Notes under the pieces: model-generated
The model's input: the letters and a program-made list of their open reading frames with translations, nothing else
Told to the model about the DNA's origin: nothing
Databases searched by the model: none
Part shown: piece by piece, positions 45,213-56,260 of the stretch
Numbering within the stretch: position 1 is the first letter of the stretch
Layout of the letters: every line of letters begins with the position of its first letter
Assembly: GCF_000963005.1 (NCBI RefSeq)
Contig: NZ_JZHZ01000007.1
Span: forward strand, 544,412-608,411
DNA: 64,000 bases
Reading direction: 5' to 3'
Origin: Xanthomonas sp. GPE 39
GTDB taxonomy: Bacteria > Pseudomonadota > Gammaproteobacteria > Xanthomonadales > Xanthomonadaceae
Program-made: the position numbers and the translations under genes

Positions 45213-46649
45213 TCATTGCATCATTAAATCGGCCTGCACGCCGCCGCGCACCACGCGTAGCACCAGTTGCGCTGGCTTGCGCGCGAAGTTGGCGCGGTAA
45301 CTGGCCAGGTCGGCAAACTCGCCCGCCGACGCTGCGACGACGATATCGCCGCTGGCCAGGCCGTTTTGCGCCGCGCGACTGCCGCGCGCCACGTTGCCGA
45401 TCAGCACGCCGGAGACGCCGGACTGGCGCAGCGATTCGGGCAGATCGGTGAAGGTGGCGCCGCTCAGGCGCGGGTCCAGCGATTCGCCTTTCACCGTGCG
45501 CGGCTGTTCCTTCAGGCCGATTTTGAGCTGCAGTGGCTTGCCCTCGCGGCGCACTTCCAGCGTCACCGTGCTGCCCACCGGCTGCAGACCTTCGTAGTTA
45601 TGTAGCGCCTCGGCGCTGTCCAGACGTTCGCCGTTGGCACCGATCACCACGTCGCCCGGTTGCAGTCCGGCCGCAGCGGCGGCCGAGCCGGTCAGCACTC
45701 GCGTCACTAGTGCGCCGCGCGGGGAGGGCAGGCCCAGCCCTTGCGCCATCTGCGCGGTCAGGTTCTGGGTCTCGATGCCGAACGTGCCACGGATCATCAC
45801 GCCGTTGTTCTTGAGCAACTGCGCGACCACCGCGCGGGCCAGGTTCGATGGAATCGCCAAACCCAGCCCGATGTTGCCGGCCATGCTGCCCTGCGGGTTG
45901 AAGCTGGCGGTGTTGATCCCGATCAGTTCGCCGCGCAGGTTCACCAGTGCGCCGCCGGAGTTGCCTGGGTTGATCGAGGCATCGGTCTGGATGAAGTTCT
46001 GATAGCCCAGGCCGCGGATGCCGCTGCGTCCCATCGCCGAGACGATGCCCGAGGTTACGGTCTGAGTGAAGCCGAATGGGTTGCCGATCGCTGCGACGAA
46101 ATCGCCCACGCGCAGTTTGTCGCTGTCGCCCAGGCGGATGTCGGTGAGATTGTCGGCTTTGATCCGGATCAAGGCGATGTCGGTATCCGCGTCCGAGCCC
46201 ATGAATTCGGCTTTGAAGCTGCGTCCATCGGCCAGGGTCACTTGCACATCGTCGGCGTTCTCCACCACGTGATGGTTGGTCAGCACGTAGCCGTTCTTGG
46301 CATCGATGATGACCCCCGAGCCCAGCGACTCGTTGATGCGTTCTTGCGGAATGTCCGGGAACAGGCGGCGGAAGAATGGGTCGTTGAAGAACGGGTTGCG
46401 TACCCGCACCACCTGCTTGGTATTGATGCTCACCACGCCGGGCATGACCGTTTGCAGCATCGGTGCCAGCGATGGCAGCGGGGTGCCGGCGACGGATGTC
46501 GGTAATGCGGCCGTGTTCGCCACCGTTCGCGTCACGGGTGTCGGCGCGGCATCGGCGCGATTGTCCAATTGCGCGTTGATCGCGGTGGCAGCGAAACCGC
46601 CGAAGGCAGCGGCGGCGGTCAGGGTCAGCAGCGTGGGCAGCGGGCGCAT
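45213..46649 (-). CDS. degQ: Do-family periplasmic serine protease (DegQ/DegP)
   Basis: A trypsin-like protease and chaperone of the envelope. It has 478 residues from the ATG at 46649 (MRPLPTLLTLTAAAAFGG), with signal peptide cleaved near INAQ. The catalytic triad is intact: His in NHHVVEN, Asp in DADTDIALI and Ser in NPGNSGGAL. Two PDZ domains follow (about residues 275-370 and 385-470). The linker LA loop is short, more DegQ- than DegP-like. A 19-residue longer reading from 46706 is unlikely. It is not next to rpoE/algU genes here. Confidence 0.94.
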   Translation of the reverse strand: MRPLPTLLTLTAAAAFGGFAATAINAQLDNRADAAPTPVTRTVANTAALPTSVAGTPLPSLAPMLQTVMPGVVSINTKQVVRVRNPFFNDPFFRRLFPDIPQERINESLGSGVIIDAKNGYVLTNHHVVENADDVQVTLADGRSFKAEFMGSDADTDIALIRIKADNLTDIRLGDSDKLRVGDFVAAIGNPFGFTQTVTSGIVSAMGRSGIRGLGYQNFIQTDASINPGNSGGALVNLRGELIGINTASFNPQGSMAGNIGLGLAIPSNLARAVVAQLLKNNGVMIRGTFGIETQNLTAQMAQGLGLPSPRGALVTRVLTGSAAAAAGLQPGDVVIGANGERLDSAEALHNYEGLQPVGSTVTLEVRREGKPLQLKIGLKEQPRTVKGESLDPRLSGATFTDLPESLRQSGVSGVLIGNVARGSRAAQNGLASGDIVVAASAGEFADLASYRANFARKPAQLVLRVVRGGVQADLMMQ

Positions 46650-47090
46650 GAGTCGGATTCCGGGGAACGCGGGAGACGGATTGGGAAAATGGGCGCCTGA
46701 TGGCATAAATCAAGATGAACGCACGGCGTTTAACTCTCAGTGAAAAGCCGCCACCTCGTCGGCGTGTGCCGTGATCGTCATCATGCCGCTGATTGCCTTG
46801 AGGGCCGGTCTGCCCACTGCTGGCCTGCCGCGATCTTGGTCGCTGTATCTGGAGGCAATGGGGGGGCAATGCCGGGCGATGGCACGGCGACCCGTGTGCT
46901 CCTTGTTGAGTGGTCGTATTCAGTCGTGCAGGCGACGTCTGCGTGCCGGCGTATCGACGCAGGGCAAGGCGGTGTCCTGCGGCGATGGCGCGCGTTTGTC
47001 GACCATCCGCGACATGTCGCCCGCGTTGGCTCCCCGCTTTGCTGCAATCGGTATAGCATCGCCCGTGTGGTATCAAACACCGACACCCTG
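46650..47090. other. Divergent intergenic stretch without a recognisable gene
   Basis: About 440 bp between degQ (-) and the histone-like gene (+). The small frames in it have no recognisable product. It should hold both promoters; I cannot place them firmly. Bases 46680-46740 and 47040-47090 are the more promoter-like parts. Confidence 0.45.
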
Positions 47091-47097
47091 AGGAGGG
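47091..47097 (+). promoter_or_regulatory. Strong ribosome binding site
   Basis: GAGGAGG, four bases of spacing before the ATG at 47102 (GTTT). Strong translation fits an abundant DNA-binding protein. Confidence 0.7.
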
Positions 47098-47101
47098 TTT
47101 T

Positions 47102-47767
47102 ATGAGCAATGGCAATGGAGTAACGGCGACGCTGACGCAAGTCGCCGAGAACATGAAAGAAACCGCCACCAACGTGGGTGAGACCATCGCGGCGACCGCC
47201 AGCGAGGCTGTCGCCAGCGTCAAGCACACCGCTGAGAACGTGCAAAAGCGTGTGCAGGACCAAGTCGCCAAGACCCGTAAGGCGGTGAAGCAGGCCGAAA
47301 AGGCCGTCGCCAAGCGTGCCGAGAAGGCCGGCAAGGCGGTCAAGAAGACAGTCGCCAGTGCGCGCAAGAAGCTGGAAGCGGCCAAGGCCAGCGCCCAATC
47401 CGAAGCCGCCGCGCTGAAGAAGGCGGTCAAGAAGACCACCAAGAAGGCGGCGGTCAAAAAAGCTCCCGCAAAGAAGGCGGCGGCAAAGAAGGCCGTTGCC
47501 AAAAAGGCTCCGGCGAAGAAAGTGACCGCTAAAAAGGCCGCGCCGAAGAAGGCGGTCAAGAAGGTTGCCGCGAAGAAGGTCGCGGTCAAGAAAGCAGTGA
47601 AGAAAGTAGCCGCGAAGAAAGTCGTCGCCAAAAAGGCGGTCAAGAAGGTGGCGAAGGCGGCCAAGAAGACTGTCGCCAAGGTCGCCAAGAAGGGCGCCAC
47701 GGTGAAGAAGACCGCTGTACGCAAGAGCGCGGGCAAGAAGGTTGCCGCCAGCCGGGCAAAGAAGTAA
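47102..47767 (+). CDS. Histone H1-like Lys/Ala-rich protein (AlgP type)
   Basis: A 221-residue basic protein. The N-terminal 65 residues are a moderately charged amphipathic helix region (ENMKETATNVGETIAATAS). The C-terminal 150 residues are made of irregular KKA/KKAAxK/PAKK repeats with Val and Thr, as in the C-terminal tail of eukaryotic histone H1 and in Pseudomonas AlgP. It probably coats or bends DNA; a regulatory role like AlgP is inference. The nucleotide repeats (AAG-AAG-GC units) make length variation by slippage likely. A long antisense frame is just its reverse shadow. A 26-bp palindromic terminator follows. Confidence 0.85.
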   Translation: MSNGNGVTATLTQVAENMKETATNVGETIAATASEAVASVKHTAENVQKRVQDQVAKTRKAVKQAEKAVAKRAEKAGKAVKKTVASARKKLEAAKASAQSEAAALKKAVKKTTKKAAVKKAPAKKAAAKKAVAKKAPAKKVTAKKAAPKKAVKKVAAKKVAVKKAVKKVAAKKVVAKKAVKKVAKAAKKTVAKVAKKGATVKKTAVRKSAGKKVAASRAKK

Positions 47768-47782
47768 GCCGTCGTGTTGCAT

Positions 47783-47808
47783 CCTCTCTCCCGTGCACGG
47801 GAGAGAGG
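47783..47808. terminator. 26-bp perfect palindrome, probable bidirectional terminator
   Basis: CCTCTCTCCCGTG followed directly by its reverse complement CACGGGAGAGAGG. It lies 16 bp after the histone-like gene and 5 bp from the end of the convergent acyltransferase gene. There is no T run, but it is a very stable hairpin for both strands. Confidence 0.65.
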
Positions 47809-47812
47809 CAGG

Positions 47813-48637
47813 TTATGGCGTGACCGGGTGACTCGGTGCGGTGAGCGCCGACGACACGATGCCGTGCAGATGTGCGGCCAACGCCTTGCGGTCGAGTGCG
47901 ATCGGCGTGTGGAAGGTCACTCGTACCACTGCACCGGACAGGCGCAGGAACTGCGCTACGTGTGCGCCGGCCTGCATCGTGCCGTAGAACGCATACGCAT
48001 CGCGATTGCCGCCCTGTGTCAGTGGCTGGCCGTCCACGCTGCGCAGTTCCAGCGTGAACGGTTGCAAGGTCCAGCGCGGCGTGTTCGCGTCCGCGTCCAG
48101 GAATAGCGAGAACAGGCTGGATTTGAACGGCGCCACGCACTCGCCGGAGGACGTGGTGCCCTCGGGGAATAGCACCAGGTCATGGTCCGGGCGCAGTTGC
48201 GCGGCGACGGCGGCGGCGACGGCGGCCGCATCCTGCCGACGACGGCTGATGAACACGGTCTGCGCCATTGCGCAAATGTGGCGCATGCCGGGCCAGCGTT
48301 CCATGTCGTTCTTGGCGATGAAGCGTGCGTGCAGCAGGCTGCCCAGCACGACGATGTCGAAGTGGGAGAGGTGGTTGCCGACAAACAAAGTGCCGCCATC
48401 GGCGCGTGCTTGGCCGACCACCTCGATGCGAAGACGCAGCGCTTGGCGCAGGCAGGTGAACCAAAGCTGTGGCAGCACGAACGCGCCACGTCCACGGATG
48501 AAACGCATCAGTAACCATTGCAGCGGCATCAGCAGCAGGCTGGCCAGCACGCAGGCGGCGAGTTTGAAGACGATGCGCAGGCGCCCGAGGAGGGGGGCGG
48601 CGGTAGAGCGAAGCGGAGCGTCGGGGGGCATGGGCAA
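47813..48637 (-). CDS. 1-acyl-sn-glycerol-3-phosphate acyltransferase (PlsC family)
   Basis: Transfers a fatty acyl group to lysophosphatidate in phospholipid synthesis (or to a related lyso-lipid). It has 274 residues: an N-terminal membrane helix (about 18-45), then motif I NHLSHFD (His-x4-Asp) and motif III FPEGTTSSGE. The C-terminal third (after about 190) is more divergent. The genome may have another PlsC; this copy could have a side role. Convergent with the histone-like gene. Confidence 0.88.
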   Translation of the reverse strand: MPMPPDAPLRSTAAPLLGRLRIVFKLAACVLASLLLMPLQWLLMRFIRGRGAFVLPQLWFTCLRQALRLRIEVVGQARADGGTLFVGNHLSHFDIVVLGSLLHARFIAKNDMERWPGMRHICAMAQTVFISRRRQDAAAVAAAVAAQLRPDHDLVLFPEGTTSSGECVAPFKSSLFSLFLDADANTPRWTLQPFTLELRSVDGQPLTQGGNRDAYAFYGTMQAGAHVAQFLRLSGAVVRVTFHTPIALDRKALAAHLHGIVSSALTAPSHPVTP

Positions 48638-48810
48638 GCAGAACTCAAGGAGGCGGGCGGTCGCGCACGACCGCTGCGATGGTAGCCGACACCGACGTGC
48701 TTGCTTCGATGGCGGTGTGCCAGCTCAGCAACGCGCGGCGTTCGCGCGTTGCTGGGTTGCTGACGCGCGCGCATGCCCGATAGCGACTCGGGACCTTGTC
48801 TTGGCCGTGC

Positions 48811-49629
48811 TCAGCGCAGCATTTCGGTAAAGGCGCGGTCGGCCTCGATCACCTCGGGCAGGGCGGCGAACAGTGCGTCCAGGTCCACCTCTTCCAACAG
48901 TGGCCCAGTCACCGCTTGGCGTGCTTCGGCGGTCGCGCCGCCGTAGCGCCTCAGGGCATCGGCGACCAGCGCGGCTTGTGCGACCACGCGCGGCATCGGT
49001 TCGCCTTCTGGTGCCTGCAACGGGTGGACCTGGTAGGCGATGGCGGTCTGGATCACCTGCGGCAACTGCCAGCGCCGCGCTAGTTCCGCGCCCACTTCGG
49101 GATAGCCGAAGCCCAGTTGGACGGTTTCGTCGGCCGCACGGCCGCTGGATGAGCTGCCCGGGTGCAGTTGTGCGGCATAGCTCGGCGCGCCGGTCTGGAT
49201 CAGCAGTTCGCCGATGTTGTGCATCATCCCGCAGGTGAAGGCGGTTTCCGGGTCCAGGCCCTTCTGCCGTGCCAGCAACCGACAGACCCCGGCGACCTCG
49301 AAGCTATGCAGCCAGAACCCGCGCAGGTCGAAATGCGCGGGGGCCTGGAATGCGCCGGTCATCGAGGAGGCCAGCACCAGTGTGCGCAGGGTGTTGAAAC
49401 CCAGGCGCAGCGCGGCGTCTTCCACCGTGGTCGAATCGCGTGCGCCGCGAAAACGCGCCGAATTGGCCAGACGCAGTACCTTGGCCGCGATCACCGGATC
49501 CCGCTCGATGTTGCGCGCAACCGCATCCAGGCTGGTGCCGGGGGAATCGAATTGCAGGATCAGGTCCTGCGCCACCTGGGGAATGGTCGGCAGGGTGTGC
49601 AACTGGTCGAACAGCGCCTCTAGTTTCAT
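48811..49629 (-). CDS. HDOD domain protein
   Basis: A 272-residue signalling-type protein made of one HDOD domain (about residues 10-210), starting LHTLPTIPQVAQDLILQF and containing AAKVLRLANSARF and the GLDPETAFTCGMMHNIGE block. HDOD domains resemble HD phosphohydrolases but usually lack a full metal site; here the HD motif is modified. Xanthomonas has many such proteins tied to regulation of virulence and motility. No GGDEF or EAL domain is attached. It stands alone. Confidence 0.88.
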   Translation of the reverse strand: MKLEALFDQLHTLPTIPQVAQDLILQFDSPGTSLDAVARNIERDPVIAAKVLRLANSARFRGARDSTTVEDAALRLGFNTLRTLVLASSMTGAFQAPAHFDLRGFWLHSFEVAGVCRLLARQKGLDPETAFTCGMMHNIGELLIQTGAPSYAAQLHPGSSSSGRAADETVQLGFGYPEVGAELARRWQLPQVIQTAIAYQVHPLQAPEGEPMPRVVAQAALVADALRRYGGATAEARQAVTGPLLEEVDLDALFAALPEVIEADRAFTEMLR

Positions 49630-49785
49630 GAAAGCCTCAAGATGGAACGGGAAGCAGGCACTGCGCGCTGGGCGGCCGCGCCCGCCTGGTGGCGGAACTG
49701 GCGCATCCTAGACCGAATCGCTGTGGGCGGGGCGTGCATCGCCGCTGGAACCGCTCTGGCCGGTGCTGTGCATGCCTGGCCGCGC

Positions 49786-50259
49786 TCAGCCGGCTGGGCG
49801 CAGGCGCAGGGTAAGACCCTTCAGGAAGTTGCGCAGTAGCTGATCCCCGCACAGGCGGAAATTCTTGTGCTCCGGCTGCCGGAACAGCGCCGATAGCTCC
49901 GGCTTGGATACCGGCATGCCAGCGGCGTCGAAGATCTGGTGCATGTCCAGATCCTTGAGTTGAAACGTCACCCGCAGCTTCTTCAGCACCACGTTGTTGG
50001 TGATGCGCGTTTCCACCGGGCGCGGTGGCAGGCGCTCGTCGCGGCCACGGTAATGGAATACCAGCCCGTCAAGGAAATGCGCCAGGACCGCATCTTGGCA
50101 TTCGACGAAGCCTGCTTCGTCTTCTTTCTTCAGCCAGGCGGGAATCTGTGCTTTTTCGATGGGAAACGCCGGGTTGGCGAGTTGCACGATGTCCACGATC
50201 TTCTGGTCGCTCAGATCGAGCATGTAACGGATGGAGCGCAGGATGTCGTTGTTGAGCAT
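49786..50259 (-). CDS. DUF1456 (YehS-like) family protein
   Basis: A 157-residue soluble protein from the ATG at 50259 (MLNNDILRSIRYMLDLSDQK). It contains two related halves of about 70 residues, each with an LRSIRYML- or LRVTFQLKD-like core and a CQDAVLAHFLDGL- or CGDQLLRNFLKGL-like end; this is the DUF1456/YehS pattern, and length fits the family. The function is unknown. The open frame to 50547 upstream is not coding. Confidence 0.9.
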   Translation of the reverse strand: MLNNDILRSIRYMLDLSDQKIVDIVQLANPAFPIEKAQIPAWLKKEDEAGFVECQDAVLAHFLDGLVFHYRGRDERLPPRPVETRITNNVVLKKLRVTFQLKDLDMHQIFDAAGMPVSKPELSALFRQPEHKNFRLCGDQLLRNFLKGLTLRLRPAG

Positions 50260-50546
50260 GGCCGATTGGGGGAGTGCCGTTGTCTTCGGTGGGGTGCGTA
50301 GTCTAGAGCGTGCGATGCAGCTTGAAGTGAGTGTGACGCTACCTGGGATGCGTCGAGGTGTGCGCCGCTGTAGTGGCGCGCTCCAGGTTGCCTCCCATTT
50401 AAGTGGCGTGCACGATGCCGTAGAGGTCGCGTTGCGGTGTGGCGTGATATGTTCGCAGGCACTGGTTTGCGATTGCGATCTTTTCGTTTTTGGTCCTGCT
50501 TCAGGTGGCGCGCTTGATCCGGGACGCGACCTCTTCGGAGTCGGCA

Positions 50547-52061
50547 ATGCGTGAGACTTACGATGTCGTAGTGATCGGTGGTGGCATCAATGGCGTTGGC
50601 ATCGCCCGCGATGCGGTGGGCCGGGGGCTGTCGGTATGCCTGTGCGAGCGCGACGATCTGGCCGCACATACCTCCAGCGCCAGCACCAAGCTGATCCACG
50701 GTGGGCTGCGCTATCTGGAGCAGTACGAATTCGCCCTGGTCGGCAAAGCGCTTGCAGAACGCGAGGTGTTGCTCCGGTTGGCACCGCACATTATCTGGCC
50801 GCTGCGCTTTCTGCTGCCGCATCAGCCGCATTTGCGTCCGGCGTGGATGCTGCGTGCGGGCCTGTTCCTGTACGACCACCTTGGTCGCGGTCGCCGCACC
50901 TTGCCGGGTTCGCAGCGTTTGGCGCTACGCACGCATCCGGTGGGCGCGCCGTTGCGCGAGGAGTTCCGCACGGGTTTCGTCTATTCCGATGCCTGGGTGC
51001 AGGATGCGCGGCTGGTGGTGCTCAATGCGATGGATGCGGCGCAACGCGGCGCACGTATCCTCACCCGTACCCGCTGCGTCAGTGCGCGGCGCGTGGACGG
51101 TGCATGGCACGTCGGGCTGCAGTGCGCGGACGGTCGCAGGGAGCAGGTGCAGGCACGTGCGCTGGTCAATGCCGCCGGGCCGTGGGCGGTGCAGTTTCTG
51201 GATGAGGTGGTGCAGATCGGGCACGACCATGCCTTGCGCCTGGTGAAGGGCAGCCATCTCGTGGTCCCAAGGTTGTTCGACCACGACCATGCTTACATCT
51301 TCCAGCAGCCCGACCGACGCATCGTCTTCGCCATTCCCTATGAGCAGGACTACACCTTAATCGGCACCACCGATGTGGATTACCGCGCCGATCCGGCTGC
51401 GCCGCGCATCGATGCCGAGGAGACGCATTACCTTTGCGCGGCGGCCAACCGATATTTTCGTAAGCAGATTGCCCCGGATGATGTGGTGTGGAGCTACAGC
51501 GGCGTGCGCCCGTTGCTCGACGATGCGCAGGACAACGCCGCCGAGGTCACCCGCGATTACCTGCTGGAACTGGATGCGCGTGATGGTGCTGCCTTGCTTA
51601 ACGTGTTCGGTGGCAAGCTCACCACCTACCGCAAACTGGCCGAAGAAGCGGTGGACCGGCTGACCGCACACGCCGGACACAAGGCGCCAGCGTGGACCGC
51701 ACACGGCGCACCGTTACCGGGCGGCGAGCGCGCCGATATCGATGCGTTGGCGCGGGAGTTGCGCGCGGACCGGCCATGGCTGGCCGAGGCCACTGCGCAG
51801 CGGCTGGCGCGCAATTACGGCACCCGTGCCAGCGTGCTGCTCGGCGCGGCGACTTCGCAGCAGCAGTTGGGCGAGCATTTCGGTGCCGATCTGTACCAGG
51901 TGGAAGTGGATTATGTGCGCGAACACGAATGGGTGGTCGAAGCCGACGACCTACTATGGCGACGCAGCAAGCTTGGCCTGCGCATCGATGCGAGTGGCCG
52001 CCAGCGTCTAAGTGCTTATTTGCAACAGGGCCAGACCAAGCTGGCGTCAGCGCACTCATGA
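50547..52061 (+). CDS. glpD: Aerobic glycerol-3-phosphate dehydrogenase
   Basis: A membrane-associated FAD enzyme that oxidises glycerol-3-phosphate to dihydroxyacetone phosphate, giving electrons to quinone. It has 504 residues from the ATG at 50547 (MRETYDVVVIGGGINGVGIARDA). The FAD-binding GGGINGVG is at the N terminus; the C-terminal helical domain starts near 390. Residues such as STKLIHGGLRYLEQYEF are diagnostic for GlpD. First gene of glpD-glpF-glpK. Confidence 0.95.
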   Translation: MRETYDVVVIGGGINGVGIARDAVGRGLSVCLCERDDLAAHTSSASTKLIHGGLRYLEQYEFALVGKALAEREVLLRLAPHIIWPLRFLLPHQPHLRPAWMLRAGLFLYDHLGRGRRTLPGSQRLALRTHPVGAPLREEFRTGFVYSDAWVQDARLVVLNAMDAAQRGARILTRTRCVSARRVDGAWHVGLQCADGRREQVQARALVNAAGPWAVQFLDEVVQIGHDHALRLVKGSHLVVPRLFDHDHAYIFQQPDRRIVFAIPYEQDYTLIGTTDVDYRADPAAPRIDAEETHYLCAAANRYFRKQIAPDDVVWSYSGVRPLLDDAQDNAAEVTRDYLLELDARDGAALLNVFGGKLTTYRKLAEEAVDRLTAHAGHKAPAWTAHGAPLPGGERADIDALARELRADRPWLAEATAQRLARNYGTRASVLLGAATSQQQLGEHFGADLYQVEVDYVREHEWVVEADDLLWRRSKLGLRIDASGRQRLSAYLQQGQTKLASAHS

Positions 52062-52071
52062 CGCCGGTGTC

Positions 52072-52120
52072 CTCGCCATTGTGGGAGGGTGTGCGGTGGG
52101 AGGCACACAACAATGGCGAG
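52072..52120 (+). promoter_or_regulatory. Two-part hairpin between glpD and glpF
   Basis: CTCGCCATTGT (52072-52082) pairs with ACAATGGCGAG (52110-52120), and inside it GTGTGC (52089-52094) with GCACAC (52103-52108). A long RNA hairpin would form 10 bp after the glpD stop. It has no T run. It could limit read-through or protect the glpD message. It does not look like a GlpR operator. Confidence 0.5.
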
Positions 52121-52225
52121 TAAGTACGGTTTCCGCCGCAGCGCAGACACCTGAACGTCACCGTGGAGGGTGAAAAAGATGACGACATCGACAGGCAGTA
52201 CATTGGTCATTCGGGAGTCGCGCGC

Positions 52226-54636
<2,411 letters not shown>

Positions 54637-54749
54637 TGACTGTCTGCTGTGCGGGGCGCGTGTTGATCGTCTTTCCGATCCGATTGTGTCCCGCACCAGC
54701 AGGAGCACTGCGCCATGGCCATGTCATCGTTCACCCTGGGGAGCTGCGC

Positions 54750-55052
54750 ATGAGCGGCCGGCTACATGGTAAGCGCTGCCTGATGACCGCCGCCGGCGCC
54801 GACTACGTTGCCAAGGGCGTGCGTTGCAATGCGATTTGTCCAGGTACTATCAAGACCCCATCGCTGGGCGAGCGCGTCAAGGCATTGGGCGGCGACGAAC
54901 AGGCGGTGTTGAAGCGCTTGACCGACCGCCAGCCGATGGGCCGGCTGGGTGATCCGCGCGAGATTGCGCCGTTGGTGGGCTACCTGGCGTCTGACGAATC
55001 GTCGTTCACCACTGGCCAGGCCCATATCATCGATGGCGGTTGGTCCAACTGA
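54750..55052 (+). pseudogene. SDR oxidoreductase with the middle deleted (2-keto-3-deoxy-L-fuconate dehydrogenase-like)
   Basis: A 100-residue frame. It begins like a full SDR (MSGRLHGKRCLMTAAGA, where the glycine-rich cofactor loop normally follows) and then jumps at residue 17-18 to the C-terminal third (DYVAKGVRCNAICPGT to the end DGGWSN). The rest of the GxxxGxG loop, the catalytic Ser and the Tyr-x3-Lys are absent; about 150 residues are missing against a normal 250. The frame stays open across the junction, so the deletion is a multiple of three. It cannot be an active dehydrogenase. The last part resembles enzymes of the L-fucose pathway, as does the next gene, 26 bp downstream. Confidence 0.82.
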
Positions 55053-55077
55053 TTTCCTTTCTACATAGGACACCTGC

Positions 55078-55935
55078 ATGAAACTTGTACGCATTGGTTC
55101 CCCAGGGCAGGAAATTCCTGGCTTGATCGATGGCGAGGGCCATATCCGCGATTTGCGCGGTGTGATTGACGATGTCGCTGGCGAGCACCTCACCCGTGCC
55201 GGCCTGGACAGGTTGCGCGCGCTGGATGTCGCGACGTTGCCGATCATCGACGGTGCACCGCGTTACGGCGCGGCGGTTGGCCGCATCGGCAAGTTCATCT
55301 GCGTCGGCCTGAACTATGCCGACCATGCCGCCGAATCCGGCATGGAAGTGCCCAAGATGCCGATCCTGTTCATGAAGGCCACCACGGCGGTGTGCGGCCC
55401 CAACGACACGGTGATTATCCCGCGCGGCTCGGTGAAGAGCGATTGGGAAGTGGAATTGGGTGTGGTGATCGGCGATGTGGCACGCGATGTCAGCGTGGAG
55501 CAGGCGCTGGATCATGTCGCTGGCTATGCGGTCATCAACGACCTGTCCGAGCGCGAGTTCCAGCTCGAACACGGTGGCCAGTGGGTCAAGGGCAAGAGTG
55601 CCGACACCTTCGGCCCGATCGGCCCATGGCTGGTCACCCGCGATGAGATCCCCAACCCGCAGAACCTTGCGATGTGGTTGGAGGTCAACGGCCACCGTTA
55701 CCAAAACGGCAGCACCCGCACGATGGTGTTCGGCGTGGCCGAGCTGGTCAGTCACATCAGCCGCTACATGACGTTGATGCCTGGCGATGTGATCAGCACC
55801 GGCACGCCGCCGGGTGTGGGGTCGGGTCAGAAGCCGCCGGTCTACCTGAAGCCGGGCGACGTCATGGAGCTGGGGATCGAAGGTCTGGGCCAGCAGCGTC
55901 AGCGCGTGGTCGCCCATCCGCGCGACGCCCGCTGA
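55078..55935 (+). CDS. Fumarylacetoacetate hydrolase family protein (2,4-diketo-3-deoxy-L-fuconate hydrolase-like)
   Basis: A metal-dependent C-C bond hydrolase of 285 residues. The FAH domain spans about residues 70-285, with the metal-binding glutamates in VKSDWEVELGVVIG, LSEREFQLEHGGQW and a GKSADTFGPIGPWLVT stretch. Relatives in Xanthomonas split 2,4-diketo-3-deoxy-L-fuconate into pyruvate and lactate at the end of L-fucose breakdown. The preceding SDR would produce its substrate, but that gene is deleted in part, so this enzyme may now lack its supplier. It appears intact itself. Confidence 0.88.
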   Translation: MKLVRIGSPGQEIPGLIDGEGHIRDLRGVIDDVAGEHLTRAGLDRLRALDVATLPIIDGAPRYGAAVGRIGKFICVGLNYADHAAESGMEVPKMPILFMKATTAVCGPNDTVIIPRGSVKSDWEVELGVVIGDVARDVSVEQALDHVAGYAVINDLSEREFQLEHGGQWVKGKSADTFGPIGPWLVTRDEIPNPQNLAMWLEVNGHRYQNGSTRTMVFGVAELVSHISRYMTLMPGDVISTGTPPGVGSGQKPPVYLKPGDVMELGIEGLGQQRQRVVAHPRDAR

Positions 55936-56260
55936 CGCGGCTTGATGCGCATCGCCTGAATCCAGGAGCCGACCAGTCTCGATGCGCTGCTCGGTCACGT
56001 CGCGACGGTGGCGCACGCTATGCGCCCATCGTTGCGTTCATCCAATGCGGTGCGCAGCAGATGGATGCGCAGGTGGCGATGTGCGCGGCGGCGGCACAGA
56101 TCAGTGCGGCGTTAGGCGCGTCAGGCGATGCACAAACGTTGCGCCGTTGTGGATGATGTTGGCACGGTGCTGAATCTGCCTGCGCATCACGGAAGATGTC
56201 TGGGAGGTCGGATGGACGATTCAATCGCCTGACGATGTTCGCATGGAAACGTTGCGAGGG
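55936..56260. other. Intergenic stretch, possibly decayed
   Basis: 325 bp between the FAH gene and an STN lipoprotein gene. No convincing frame; one plus-strand frame (near 56000-56150) reads Ala/Gln-rich but has no start or known family. In a complete sugar-acid operon further genes might follow here, so it may be the remains of one. Confidence 0.4.

Noticed and set aside
45598-47736. 712-residue minus-strand frame, rich in Phe, Ala, Leu and Thr
   Set aside because: It is antisense to the Lys/Ala-rich histone-like gene and runs on in a wrong frame through degQ; the AAG/GCC codons read backwards as CTT/GGC give an apparent hydrophobic protein.
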